Of a stretch of 64,000 nt of DNA, positions 34,586 through 45,791 are shown one piece after another (position 1 is the first letter of the stretch; each line of letters begins with the position of its first letter). The position numbers and the translations under genes are program-made. The notes beneath the pieces are model-generated. The model saw only the letters and a program-made list of their open reading frames with translations. It searched no databases and was not told the origin of the DNA. This DNA comes from Streptomyces antimycoticus. Lineage in GTDB: Bacteria > Actinomycetota > Actinomycetes > Streptomycetales > Streptomycetaceae. Location: NCBI RefSeq assembly GCF_005405925.1, contig NZ_BJHV01000001.1:4526001-4590000 (forward strand), written 5' to 3'.

Positions 34586-35965
34586 TCAGGACGCCTTGGC
34601 CTTCTCGGCCGGTGCCGACGGCTTGACCGCGGCGGCGGCGCTGACCGGGGAGGCGGCCTCGTAGAACTCCTCGCGGGGGTTCTCGATGGCGCCGAGCGAG
34701 ACGACCTCGCGCTTGAGGAACATCCCCAGCGTCCAGTCGGCGATCACCCGGATCTTGCGGTTGAAGGTCGGCATGGCCATGCCGTGGTAGCCACGGTGCA
34801 TGTACCAGGCGAGACGACCCTTCAGCTTGATCTTCATCTTGCCGAAGACGATCATCGCGACGCCCTTGTGGAGGCCCAGGCCCGCGACGGCGCCCTTGTT
34901 GGCGTGCTTGTAGTCCTGCTGCGGGAAGCCCCGCATACCGGAGATCACGTTGTCACCGAGGACCTTGGCCTGGCGCAGCGCGTGCTGGGCGTTCGGCGGG
35001 CACCAGGCGCCCTCGCCGACGGCGAGGTCCGGGACCTGGGCGTTGTCGCCGGCGGCCCAGATGTAGTCGGTGCCCTGGACCTGGAGGGTCGGGGCGGTGT
35101 CCACATGGCCGCGCGGGCCGAGCGGGAGGCCGAAGCGGGCCAGCGCCGGGTTGGGCTTGACGCCGGCGGTCCACACGATGGTGTTGGAGTCGACCTCGAG
35201 GCCGTTCTTGAGGACGACATGGCCGTCGATGCAGGAGTCCATGGAGGTCTTGAGGTAGACCTCGACACCGCGCTTCTGCAGGTGCTCCAGACCCCACTGG
35301 CCGAGCTTCGGGCCGACCTCGGGGAGGATCTTGTCGGCGGCGTCGACGAGGACGAAGCGCATGTCCTCGCGCTTCACGTTCGGGTAGTACTTGGCCGCGT
35401 CACGGGCCATGTCCTCGATCTCGCCGATGGTCTCCGCGCCGGCGAAGCCACCACCGACGAAGACGAAGGTGAGCGCCTTGCGGCGGATCTCCTCGTCCGT
35501 GGTGGAGTCGGCCTTGTCGAGCTGCTCGAGGACGTGGTTGCGCAGGCCGATGGCCTCCTCTATGCCCTTCATACCGATGCCGTTCTCCGCGAGACCGGGG
35601 ATCGGGAAGGTGCGGGAGACCGCGCCGAGGGCGATGACCAGGTAGTCGAAGGGCAGCTCGTACGTCTCGCCGACGAGCGGCTGGATGACGGCGACCTTGC
35701 GGTCCTGGTCGATGGTCGACACTCGGCCGGTGAGGACCTCCGCCTTGGGGAGCACGCGCCGCAGCGGAACCACGACGTGGCGCGGGGAGATGCTGCCGGC
35801 CGCAGCTTCGGGGAGGAAGGGCTGGTACGTCATGTACGAGCGGGGGTCGACGACCGTGACGGTCGCCTCGCCGTATCGCATCTTCTTGAGGATGCGGCGT
35901 GCCGCGTACAGGCCTACGTACCCACCGCCTACAACGAGGATCCTGGGACGCTCCGTGGTGCTCAT
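34586..35965 (-). CDS. ndh: Type II NADH dehydrogenase (NDH-2)
   Basis: 459-aa membrane-associated flavoenzyme passing electrons from NADH to menaquinone without proton pumping. The N-terminal FAD-binding motif is ILVVGGGYVGLYAARRIL; the second Rossmann motif FVFVGGGFAGAETIGEIEDMA binds NADH. YQPFLPEAAAGSISPRHVV and the C-terminal GRLAWYMHRGYHGMAMPTFNRKIRVIADWTLG are typical of actinobacterial Ndh. ATG 35965 is preferred by family N-terminus (MSTTERPRIL), although the Shine-Dalgarno is distant. Two Rex-like sites lie upstream, at 36000 and 36271. Confidence 0.93.
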   Translation of the reverse strand: MSTTERPRILVVGGGYVGLYAARRILKKMRYGEATVTVVDPRSYMTYQPFLPEAAAGSISPRHVVVPLRRVLPKAEVLTGRVSTIDQDRKVAVIQPLVGETYELPFDYLVIALGAVSRTFPIPGLAENGIGMKGIEEAIGLRNHVLEQLDKADSTTDEEIRRKALTFVFVGGGFAGAETIGEIEDMARDAAKYYPNVKREDMRFVLVDAADKILPEVGPKLGQWGLEHLQKRGVEVYLKTSMDSCIDGHVVLKNGLEVDSNTIVWTAGVKPNPALARFGLPLGPRGHVDTAPTLQVQGTDYIWAAGDNAQVPDLAVGEGAWCPPNAQHALRQAKVLGDNVISGMRGFPQQDYKHANKGAVAGLGLHKGVAMIVFGKMKIKLKGRLAWYMHRGYHGMAMPTFNRKIRVIADWTLGMFLKREVVSLGAIENPREEFYEAASPVSAAAAVKPSAPAEKAKAS

Positions 35966-35999
35966 GTTTCGAGTATCCAGCACCTCCCGAGGGGGACCT

Positions 36000-36015
36000 C
36001 GTGAGCCCCTTCACA
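36000..36015. promoter_or_regulatory. Candidate Rex (NADH/NAD+ sensor) operator at the ndh promoter
   Basis: CGTGAGCCCCTTCACA matches the Rex consensus TGTGAA-N4-TTCACA at 10 of 12 defined positions, with the right half perfect. It lies 35 bp upstream of the ndh start, where a repressor could block transcription when NADH is low. The match and placement are read from sequence; binding is inferred. Confidence 0.45.
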
Positions 36016-36044
36016 AGCATGGTGACGGTATCTGCTACACTCCG

Positions 36045-36265
36045 CCGCTCCCGTGACGGATGCCATATCCGCAGGGGGAACCATGAGGCGGATCGGCACG
36101 TTCCCGACCCCTCTGAGCAGGGCTTGTGGTTGAACTCGGGAGTAGACCAGACGGTCCGCGCCGATGCCCGCGACACCCCCCTGACGCCTCACGATCCGGT
36201 CAGTAACGGGGCCCGGCCACCGAAACCGCCCCGGAGGGCCGCATCGGTCGGCCACCAGGCGGCTT
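36045..36265 (+). ncRNA. Candidate small RNA between ndh and ppx
   Basis: No gene is seen in this intergenic stretch. On the plus strand TTCACA (36011) and TACACT (36035) could form a promoter. A structured G/C-rich segment follows and ends in GCCGC...GCGGC and TTTTTC at about 36253-36269, like an intrinsic terminator. Both flanking genes read leftwards, so such a transcript would serve neither. I did not recognise a known RNA family. It could instead be the long antisense of the ndh leader. Confidence 0.28.
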
Positions 36266-36270
36266 TTTCA

Positions 36271-36286
36271 TGTGAAGAGTTTCACG
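36271..36286. promoter_or_regulatory. Second Rex-like site
   Basis: TGTGAAGAGTTTCACG matches TGTGAA-N4-TTCACA at 11 of 12 defined positions. It lies about 305 bp upstream of ndh and 75 bp past the ppx stop, so if functional it would act on a distal ndh promoter or on the candidate small RNA. Confidence 0.4.
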
Positions 36287-36359
36287 AACTTTCTCGGAGG
36301 CGGTTCACGGAGGGCTCCCGAAGGGCGTTCCGTGGCCGCTCATACGTTATTCCGCCCGC

Positions 36360-37319
36360 TCAGGCGATGCTCCAGGCGATGCCGTCGAGGATGTCATGTT
36401 CGCTCACCACGACCTCCTGGGCGCCGGTCCTTTCCATGATCGAAAGCAGGATGACCGCCCCCGCGCCGATCACATCGACCCGCCCCGGATGCATCACCGG
36501 AATCTCCGCCCGCTCGGCGTGGGTGGAGCCGAGCAGCTTCGCGGTGATCTCGCGGACCTGGTCGACGGTGATCCGCGAGTGGTGGATCGCGGAGGAGTCG
36601 TACTCCTCAAGACCCAGCGCGATCCCGGCCACGGTGGTGACCGACCCGGCCAGCCCGACCAGCGCATGGCCGTCCGCGGGACGGCAGGCGCGGGTGAGCG
36701 GCACGGTCTGCTCGGCGAGGTCCAGCGCCGCGTCCACATCGCCCTTTATGGCGGCGAGCTGATCCTCCGTCGGGGGGTCGGTGATCTCACCGTCGACCAC
36801 CAGATGGCGCTCGGTCAGCCGGACGCAGCCGATGTCCACACTGCGGGCCGCCCGCACCCCCTCGCCGCCCTCGACGAACTCCGTCGAACCGCCGCCGATG
36901 TCCACCACCAGATACGGCCCGGCCACATGATCATGACCCATGAGCTCCTTGGTGGCCCCGGTGAAGGAGAACTCCGCCTCCTGGTCCCCGGTGATCACCT
37001 CGGGTTCCACGCCCAGGATCTCCACGACCCCGCGCACGAACTCCTCGCGGTTCTCGGCGTCCCGGGAGGCGGAGGTGGCCACGAAGCGGATGCGCTCGGC
37101 GCCCAGCTCCCGGATCACCTGCGCATACTCGCGGCAGGCGGCGAAGGTGCGCTCCAGGGCCTCGGGGGCGAGCCGTCCCGTACGGTCCACGCCCTGGCCC
37201 AGCCGGACGATCTTCATCCGGCGGTCGAGCTCGCTCAGCTCCCCGGTGGCCGGATCGGCGTCCGCCACCAGCAGCCGGATCGAATTGGTGCCGCAGTCCA
37301 CGGCGGCGACGCGGGTCAT
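36360..37319 (-). CDS. ppx: Exopolyphosphatase / pppGpp phosphohydrolase family protein
   Basis: 319-aa Ppx/GppA protein of the actin-like ATPase superfamily. The phosphate-1 motif AAVDCGTNSIRLLVADAD, LVVDIGGGSTEFVEGGEGV (phosphate-2) and VGLAGSVTTVAGIALGL are visible. It would hydrolyse polyphosphate or pppGpp; the short single-module form lacks the C-terminal HD domain of E. coli Ppx. ATG 37319 overlaps the DUF501 stop by 4 bp, so it is co-translated in the ftsB-DUF501-ppx run. Confidence 0.92.
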   Translation of the reverse strand: MTRVAAVDCGTNSIRLLVADADPATGELSELDRRMKIVRLGQGVDRTGRLAPEALERTFAACREYAQVIRELGAERIRFVATSASRDAENREEFVRGVVEILGVEPEVITGDQEAEFSFTGATKELMGHDHVAGPYLVVDIGGGSTEFVEGGEGVRAARSVDIGCVRLTERHLVVDGEITDPPTEDQLAAIKGDVDAALDLAEQTVPLTRACRPADGHALVGLAGSVTTVAGIALGLEEYDSSAIHHSRITVDQVREITAKLLGSTHAERAEIPVMHPGRVDVIGAGAVILLSIMERTGAQEVVVSEHDILDGIAWSIA

Positions 37320-37864
37320 GCGCTCTCCTCCCGGCCCGTGCCCTCGGCCCCGCAGGGGCTCACACACGGGCCCTTGCGCCACCACTCCGGCAGCATCGCC
37401 AGCGCCTCGTCCCCGAGCGGATTGACCCCGGGCCCGGCCGCGAGGGCGTGGGCGACCAGGACGTGCAGGCACTTCACCCGGTCCGGCATCCCGCCCGCGC
37501 TGGGGAAGCCCTGGAGCACCTCGATGGCGTCGCGGCGCGCGAGGTAGTCCTCGTGGGCGGCGCGGTAGGCGGCGGCGAGCTCGGGGTCGGTGGCCAGCCG
37601 GGCCGTCATCTCCTTCATCACGCCCTCGGCCTCCAGCGTGCCGATCGCGGACGCGGCACGCGGACAGGTCAGGTAGTAGAGGGTGGGGAAGGGCGTACCG
37701 TCCTCGAGCCGCGGCGCGGTCTCCACGACGTCCGGATTGCCGCAGGGGCAGCGGTGCGCGATCGCACGCAGGCCCCGGGGCACACGGCTGAGCTGCTCCC
37801 GTACGGCGTGAATGTCCGCGTCGGTGGGCGCGGTGGGCTCCGTCTGGGGCGGGGGCGTATCCAT
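37316..37864 (-). CDS. DUF501 protein
   Basis: 182-aa protein of the actinobacterial DUF501 family, always found between ftsB and ppx. RVPRGLRAIAHRCPCGNPDVVETAPRLEDGTPFPTLYYLTCPRA contains a CxC motif and a later Cys, possibly a metal site. KEMTARLATDPELAAAYRAAHEDYLARRD and GMPDRVKCLHVLVAHALAAGPGVNPLGDEAL complete the family. The function is unknown. It lies 70 bp after ftsB and is translationally coupled to ppx. Confidence 0.92.
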   Translation of the reverse strand: MDTPPPQTEPTAPTDADIHAVREQLSRVPRGLRAIAHRCPCGNPDVVETAPRLEDGTPFPTLYYLTCPRAASAIGTLEAEGVMKEMTARLATDPELAAAYRAAHEDYLARRDAIEVLQGFPSAGGMPDRVKCLHVLVAHALAAGPGVNPLGDEALAMLPEWWRKGPCVSPCGAEGTGREESA

Positions 37865-37933
37865 GAGTGGGAAAGTTCTTCTTCTTCGTTTCGATTCGTC
37901 ACCGGGTGCGACCGGCGGCCGGAGCGCGGCGCC

Positions 37934-38416
37934 TCAGCGGCGCGCGCTGCCCGCCCCCGCCGCGTCCGCCGTGTCCACGGCGTCCCAGAGGTTGGAGTAC
38001 CAGGGGCGGCCGGCCGCGCCCTGATCGGTGGAGCGCTCGCTGGAGCCGCTGCCGTCCACCACGCTGTAGCCGGTCTCCCCCGGCATCAGGAAGTGCAGCC
38101 GCTCCCGGGCCTGCTGCTCGGTGTAGGCGGGGTCGCGCAGCCGGGCCTTCCGCTCCCGCAGCTTCTTCACGTCCTCGCGGGCCCGCTGGGCCTCGCTCCG
38201 CTGCTCGGCGATGTCGGAGCGCTGGGAGATGTACTGCCGCATCGGGTAGGCGAGCGCCACCACGAGGGAGCAGACGACCAGCGCGAGCAGGGCCGCGCGG
38301 CCGGTCAGCCGGCCCCGGCGGCGCTTGGTCCGCACCCGGTAGACCCGGGCGGCGGCATGCTCGCCGAGCGCCTTGAGCCTGGTCGCGGTGGAGAACCGTT
38401 CGCGATCCGCCGGCAC
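37934..38416 (-). CDS. ftsB: FtsB/DivIC-like septum formation initiator
   Basis: 160-aa bitopic membrane protein of the divisome. A basic cytoplasmic N-terminus, one transmembrane helix (AALLALVVCSLVVALAYPM), then an extracellular coiled coil (YISQRSDIAEQRSEAQRAREDVKKLRERKARLRDPAYTEQQARERLHFLMPGE) with the ARxxLxxxxPGE ending of DivIC proteins. GTG 38416 has GGGGAGG upstream. It sits just downstream of eno, the conserved actinobacterial order, with a stem-loop between. Confidence 0.9.
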   Translation of the reverse strand: MPADRERFSTATRLKALGEHAAARVYRVRTKRRRGRLTGRAALLALVVCSLVVALAYPMRQYISQRSDIAEQRSEAQRAREDVKKLRERKARLRDPAYTEQQARERLHFLMPGETGYSVVDGSGSSERSTDQGAAGRPWYSNLWDAVDTADAAGAGSARR

Positions 38417-38458
38417 GTCGCCTCCCCGGAGATGACTTCGCTTGAGTGACGCGTAACG

Positions 38459-38497
38459 CCGTCCCCGGTCACGGTACGGGACCGCGGCCGGGGACGG
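38459..38497. terminator. Stem-loop between eno and ftsB
   Basis: 10-bp perfect arms CCGTCCCCGG / CCGGGGACGG separated by 19 bases, between the eno stop (38535) and the ftsB start (38416). It is likely to terminate or attenuate the eno transcript. Confidence 0.6.
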
Positions 38498-38534
38498 GTG
38501 TCAGACGTGTCTGCTACGTGAGGACGTACGCAGG

Positions 38535-40019
<1,485 letters not shown>

Positions 40020-40037
40020 TCAGGAGCTCACGGTGGC

Positions 40038-40940
<903 letters not shown>

Positions 40941-41032
40941 ACGGTGCTCGCGGTGGCGAGCGGAAAGACGTTAAACACACCTCCCGAGAACGTTCAAACA
41001 CCCCAATGGCAGCGAATGGGGCTGTAATTGAT

Positions 41033-41071
41033 CTCACCCGGCCCACATCGGCGCAGGTAGGGCCGGGTGAG
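41033..41071. terminator. Intrinsic terminator after the second Rpf gene
   Basis: Perfect 12-bp stem CTCACCCGGCCC / GGGCCGGGTGAG with a 15-base loop, about 85 bp past the end of the minus-strand Rpf gene and upstream of the riboswitch promoter. Confidence 0.8.
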
Positions 41072-41154
41072 GAGAGATCGGACAGGAGGTGCGGCCCGGA
41101 AATTGTGACGAGATGTATGTCTCATCGGAACCAGATCGGGCAATTCCCCCCGAA

Positions 41155-42161
41155 TCACTGCTCCCTGATGGAGAGATCAAGTCGCTGACCAGGGATGATC
41201 AGGTCGGGGTCGATTCCGATGAGCTTCTCGTTGCTCTCGTAGAGCCCTTCCCAACCTCGGGACACATTCCGGTCCTCGGCGATCCCTGACAGATTGTCAC
41301 CGGGGCGAACAGTGTAATCGTCGCCCGTGGGGCTCTGGTCGCGGTCCGCGGCGTCGCGCGAAGCGTGGCGCCCGGAGGCCTGCCCGTCCGCCGCATCGCC
41401 GCCCTCGGCCCGCTCCCCGGCGTCCGGGGAGCCGCGGTGGCGGCCGGAGGGCGAGGGATCGGCGGAGGGATCAGCCGAGGACCCCTTCGAGCCGTCCGAC
41501 GCCGAGTCGCCCGAGCCGTCCGATGCCGGGTCATCCGAGGCCGAACCGTCCGGCGTCCGGGTGTCCGACGCCGAGCCGTCCAGCCCGTCGGGGGACTTGG
41601 AGGTGTGGGGGGCCTTCGACTCCTCGGTCGATCCGGACGAATCCGGCTTACCGGCGCTGTCGGACGTCCCCGAACGGTCCGCCTCCGGCGAGGAGGAGCC
41701 GTCCCGCCCCGGTCCCCCGCCTCGCCCCGGCCCGTCCCCGCATCCGGGGTGGCCGTGCCGCCGGGGTTCACATCGGGGGCGCCGCCGCCGTCGGTGAGCC
41801 CGGCGCCCAGCGCACAGCTCGGCCAGGCGTCGGGGCCGCGGTCGCCGAGGATCGACTGGGCGACGGATATCTGCTGGGAGCGGCTGGCCAGGTCGGGGCG
41901 CGGGGCGTACTCCGTGCCGCCGTAGTCCTTCCACATGTCGAGGGTCAGCTGCAGTCCGCCGTAGAAGCCGTTGCCCTCGTTGGCGCTCCACATGCCGCCG
42001 CTCTCGCACTCGGCGACCTGATCCCAGGTGGCGGTGTCGGCGGCCTGGGCGCCCGAGGCCCCGAAGAGGGGCAGGGCGATGCTCGCTCCCGTGACCCCCG
42101 CCGCGACGATGATGGCCGGAGCCTGACGGGGGCGACGGTGTCGACCATTACCGGAACGCAT
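41155..42161 (-). pseudogene. Second Rpf-like LysM cell-wall hydrolase, frameshifted in this sequence
   Basis: A second secreted Rpf protein of about 335 aa: signal peptide (AIIVAAGVTGASIALPLFGASGAQA), Rpf domain WDQVAECESGGMWSANEGNGFYGGLQLTLDMWKDYGG, a very long Ser/Asp/Gly/Pro linker, and a C-terminal LysM (YTVRPGDNLSGIAEDRNVSRGWEGLYESNEKLIGIDPDLIIPGQRLDL) in another frame. The break lies in the C run 41714-41718; one more base joins the frames. GAGAGGG precedes ATG 42161. It is tandem with rpfA but lacks a riboswitch of its own. Confidence 0.88.
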
Positions 42162-42307
42162 GCGATTGCCCTCTCTATGACGAACTCGGTTGCCGGTGAA
42201 CATAGCGAGGGCACTCGATCATCACAAGCCGATGTATCCCAGGTCACGCCGAGGTCACACGACTGATCATTCGTCACCAATGTCCGTACGTACGGGGCTT
42301 GGACGCC

Positions 42308-43585
42308 TCAGCGGCCCACGGAATTCCAGGTCACCGGGAGCGTGCGCAGTCCGCGCATGATGAGCCCGCCGCGCCACCGCAGATCCTCCGGATCCGCCGC
42401 GAGCCGCAGTCCGGGCAGGCGCCGCAGCAGGGTGGCGATCGCGGTCTGCGCCTCCAGCCGGGCGAGCGGGGCGCCGAGGCAGTAGTGGATGCCGTGGCCG
42501 TAGCCGAGGTGCTGGTTGTCGCGGCGGGTGAGGTCGAGGACATCGGGCTCCGCGAACCGCTCGGGGTCCCGGTCGGCCGCGGCGAGCACCACCAGCACCG
42601 GCTCCCCTTCGGCGATGCGTTGCCCCGCGAGGGTGAGCGGCTCGGTGGCGAACCGCCAGGTGGCGATCTCCACGGGCCCGTCGTAGCGCAGCAGCTCCTC
42701 GACCCCGGCGGCCAGCAGCCGCTCGTCCCCTTCTTCCAGGGCCCGCCGCATGACGGCGCGCTGCTCCGGATGGCGCAGGAGTGCGTAGACCCCGTTGCCG
42801 ATGAGGTTGACGGTGGTCTCGAAGCCGGCGAACAAGAGGATGAAGGCCATGGCCGCGGCCTCGTTCTCGGTGAGGTGCTCACCGTGGTCGCTGGCCCGGA
42901 TCAGCCCGGAGATCAGATCCTCCCCGTCCTCTTCCTCCCTCCGCTCCACGAGCTCCAGGCGCTTGCGGTGGATCAGCTCGCCGAGATACGCGCGGATCCT
43001 CTTCACGGCGCGGGCCACCCCGCCGCGCGGGCCTCCGCCGTGCCGGATCATCGCGCCGGCCCAGTCCCGGAAGTCGTCCTGGTCCTCGCGCGGCACCCCG
43101 AGCAGATCGCAGATCGCATAAATAGGGAGGGGGAAGGCGAACTCATGGATGAGGTCCGCCTCTCCCCTTTCCTCGAAGGTGTCGATGAGCTGATCGGTGA
43201 GGGTCTGCACGCGAGGGGCGAACGCGGCCACCCGGCGCGGGGTGAACGCCTTGGAGACCAGGCGTCGCAGCCGGGTGTGGTCGGGAGGGTCGATATTGAG
43301 CAGATGTGTCATCAGATCGGCACGTTGTTCGCCGGGAATGCCCACCTTGCCCTTTGCGTGGGCCGCCGCGCTGTGCCGCTGGGGGTTCTTGGAGAGCCGG
43401 GGATCGGCCAGTGCCTTCCGGGCATCGGCGTAACGGGTCACGAGCCAGGCGTCGACGCCACTGGGCAGCGTGGTCCGGTGCACCGGGGCGTGCTCGCGTA
43501 GCCAGGCGTACGCCGGGTAGGGATCGGTGGCGAACTCCCAGGTGAAGAGGGTGGGAGCGGAGCTGTCACGGGGCTGTTCCGACAC
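42308..43585 (-). CDS. Cytochrome P450 monooxygenase
   Basis: 425-aa bacterial class I P450. The oxygen-activation motif LLFAGFETTVNLI (AGxxT), K-helix EELLRYDGP (ExxR) and heme loop LGYGHGIHYCLGAPLARLE are all intact, so it should be catalytically competent, unlike the conservon P450 at 46734. No ferredoxin gene is adjacent. It stands alone and its substrate is unknown. A 650-bp gene-free region separates it from the divergent conservon. Confidence 0.93.
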   Translation of the reverse strand: MSEQPRDSSAPTLFTWEFATDPYPAYAWLREHAPVHRTTLPSGVDAWLVTRYADARKALADPRLSKNPQRHSAAAHAKGKVGIPGEQRADLMTHLLNIDPPDHTRLRRLVSKAFTPRRVAAFAPRVQTLTDQLIDTFEERGEADLIHEFAFPLPIYAICDLLGVPREDQDDFRDWAGAMIRHGGGPRGGVARAVKRIRAYLGELIHRKRLELVERREEEDGEDLISGLIRASDHGEHLTENEAAAMAFILLFAGFETTVNLIGNGVYALLRHPEQRAVMRRALEEGDERLLAAGVEELLRYDGPVEIATWRFATEPLTLAGQRIAEGEPVLVVLAAADRDPERFAEPDVLDLTRRDNQHLGYGHGIHYCLGAPLARLEAQTAIATLLRRLPGLRLAADPEDLRWRGGLIMRGLRTLPVTWNSVGR

Positions 43586-44235
43586 GCCCCGACGATACCC
43601 GCGACCAGTCCCCCCTCCGGCCTGTCGGAAGTAACGGGCAACACGAGAAATAAGTGAATAAGCAGAACAAAGAGAATAAGAGAGTAATGACCGGGATGAA
43701 TGTCAGGCGGAATTCCCCATTCATCTCCACACATCCTTCACCACCCATGCACAGCGCGGGTCGAATGCCCGGATATCTGATGGCTGCGACCATCGTTCGG
43801 CGGTTGCTCGCGCCGCCTCGATACGAACCCCCGGGACATGCCCTGACGTCGGTCAACGCGGTGAACTGGCGGTCTGGCTGAAACGGCGTCAGGTCAACGA
43901 ATGGGACTGGGGCACATGCACGGGGCCCAGTGATACCGGTGATACGATCACCGCGCTTGCCAGGCGAGCCAAGGGCGCGTAAGACACACGGCGATCCGGC
44001 ACATCAGCCGAGAGGATCCCCACTCTGAGGAGCATTATGCCGCCAGTTGGGCATATGGAGCCGTTCCGGCGCACCGACGCCTGCGCGCTGCCGCCGGCAA
44101 GACGAGTGCGATGTCCCCGGAACCCGCGGGCGCCGTACGGGCGCTGACTTACCGCTGCTCAGGCACATTCCAGACGCATAACGCACCACACCTCCCTAAA
44201 GTCCCTGGCGGTCTAGTCGTTTAAAGAGAGTCTTA
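43586..44235. promoter_or_regulatory. Long intergenic region upstream of the conservon
   Basis: No credible gene. It includes a run of AT-rich, purine-biased sequence (about 43635-43700) that is unusual for this genome, and the near-operator palindrome CGGTGATACGATCACCG at 43937-43953 (7-bp arms, 3-base centre). A weak GAGAG precedes the conservon ATG at 44236. A 75-codon ORF at 43654 was judged spurious. Confidence 0.4.
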
Positions 44236-45393
44236 ATGACGCAATATCTACAGGATCCAGCACTCTGGGCCCTGATCGCTGGCACGCCTCTCGCCGCAAC
44301 CGCCATTGTTCGCGGGCGAAAGGCGCGGGCGAATCTGCGCCAGGAGAAGGCGGAGCTAGAGAAACGCGCGGCCGACCTCGAGAACAATTACGCCGACGCG
44401 GTGCAGGAGGCTCACAACCGCGCTGAGGAGGCCACCAAGAGCGCGCTGAAGTCCGCTATGCGTACGCTTCAGGGCCTCGCCAACGAGCAGCAGCTGGCCA
44501 TCTCCAAGACACAGGACAAATACGGCGAGCATCAGCTTCTCCAGGACCTCCTGGAGATCGACCACATGAACTCGCAGTTCGGGCGGCGTGCACAGTCCAT
44601 CGCGGTGCTGTGTGACGGCTGGCTGGGCCGGCAGCGCGCGGTGGCGTCGGTGTACGACGTGGTCCGCAGCGCCAAGGGCCGCATCCGTCACTACACCCGG
44701 GTGGAGATCCGCTCACAGAGCAACTTCGCTCTGGTCAGCCGGGCCGTGGAACCGGTCGCGCTGGCGCTGGCCGAGCTTTTGGACAACGCGACCAGTTACT
44801 CCGCGCCCGACTCGCCGATCGACATCACCATCCGCACCGTCCCCAAGGGCGTCTGCGTCATCATCGACGACGCCGGTGTCGGTATGAACGAGGAGGAGAA
44901 GAACCGGGCGGACAAGCTGCTCTCGGCCACGCACGCCACCGGTGTAACAGGACTCGGCAATCCGCCGCAGTTCGGTTTCGCGGTGATCGGTGTGCTCGCC
45001 GCGCGCTATGGCTTCACGGTGTCCGTCGATTCGGCCTCTCCCTACGGTGGTGTACGCGCGGTCGTGCTTCTCCCCGAGGACCTTCTGACCAATATGCCCG
45101 AGCCGGAAGAGCAGCCGACGACCCACGTTCCCGCCGCGGCCGAGCAGCCGCAGGCGAGCGGTTCCACCATGACCGGTTCCACCGTCAGCGGTTCGACCGT
45201 GAGTGGTGCCACTGCCGGGGGCCTGCCCAAACGTCGCCGTAAGGGGTCGATTTCCATCGTTCCCAGAGCAGACTCCACCAGTGCCCCGGCACGGACGAGC
45301 GAGGAATCCGCATCGATCATGGGCGCGTTCCAGCGCGGCACGCAGTCCGGACGCTCAGCAAACCCGAACAGGGAAGGGCATGATCCTCAGTGA
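44236..45393 (+). CDS. cvnA: Conservon sensor kinase-like protein CvnA (RarA type)
   Basis: 385-aa membrane protein. One N-terminal transmembrane segment (LWALIAGTPLAATAIV), a long coiled coil (RKARANLRQEKAELEKRAADLENNYADAVQEAHNRAEEATKSAL), then a histidine-kinase-like ATPase domain with the N box ALAELLDNATSYSAPDSP, G1 IIDDAGVGM and GFAVIGVLAARYGF. No phosphoacceptor-His H-box is evident. The short form resembles RarA rather than the large CvnA proteins. It is the first gene of the cvnABCD-P450 operon, whose members form a membrane-associated, G-protein-like complex. The stop overlaps cvnB (GTGA). Confidence 0.9.
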   Translation: MTQYLQDPALWALIAGTPLAATAIVRGRKARANLRQEKAELEKRAADLENNYADAVQEAHNRAEEATKSALKSAMRTLQGLANEQQLAISKTQDKYGEHQLLQDLLEIDHMNSQFGRRAQSIAVLCDGWLGRQRAVASVYDVVRSAKGRIRHYTRVEIRSQSNFALVSRAVEPVALALAELLDNATSYSAPDSPIDITIRTVPKGVCVIIDDAGVGMNEEEKNRADKLLSATHATGVTGLGNPPQFGFAVIGVLAARYGFTVSVDSASPYGGVRAVVLLPEDLLTNMPEPEEQPTTHVPAAAEQPQASGSTMTGSTVSGSTVSGATAGGLPKRRRKGSISIVPRADSTSAPARTSEESASIMGAFQRGTQSGRSANPNREGHDPQ

Positions 45394-45791
45394 ACAACGA
45401 CCTGTCATGGATGCTTGAGAGCGCCCTGGAAGTACCAGGGGCTCGTCATGCGATCCTGGTCTCCGCCGACGGTCTGCTGATGGCCCGTTCTCAAGAGGTC
45501 CAAAAGGACGAGGCCGACACCGTTGCCGCGGCGATGAGCGGCATCCAGTCGCTCAGCCGCACCATGGCCGGCTTCTGCGGTGGCACCCATATGACATGGC
45601 GCCAGACCCTGGTCGAGTTCGACGGTGGCTGGGTCTTCCTCATCTCCGCGGGTGAGGGCGCGTATCTGGCGGTCTCCTCCGCCCCGGATGTCGACATGGC
45701 CGACATCACCTTCCGGATGCAGCAGCTTGTCGGGCAACTCGGCAAGGCGCTGACCACACCACCTCGCGAAAACAGCGGTATTGAGGCATGA
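45390..45791 (+). CDS. cvnB: Conservon roadblock/LC7 protein CvnB
   Basis: 133-aa roadblock/LC7-fold protein (LSWMLESALEVPGARHAILVSADGLLMARSQEV, then AMSGIQSLSRTMAGFCGG and AYLAVSSAPDVDMADITFRMQQLV). It is like bacterial MglB-type GTPase regulators and is expected to act on the Ras-like CvnD. GTG 45390 overlaps the cvnA stop, and its own stop overlaps cvnC (ATGA). Confidence 0.93.
   Translation: MNNDLSWMLESALEVPGARHAILVSADGLLMARSQEVQKDEADTVAAAMSGIQSLSRTMAGFCGGTHMTWRQTLVEFDGGWVFLISAGEGAYLAVSSAPDVDMADITFRMQQLVGQLGKALTTPPRENSGIEA

Noticed and set aside
36045..36265. 6S RNA, tmRNA or RNase P RNA
   Set aside because: No conserved core of these RNAs was recognised; kept only as an unnamed candidate small RNA.
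43654..43881. 75-codon ORF in the conservon upstream region
   Set aside because: No ribosome binding site, codon use unlike neighbouring genes, and no recognisable motif.
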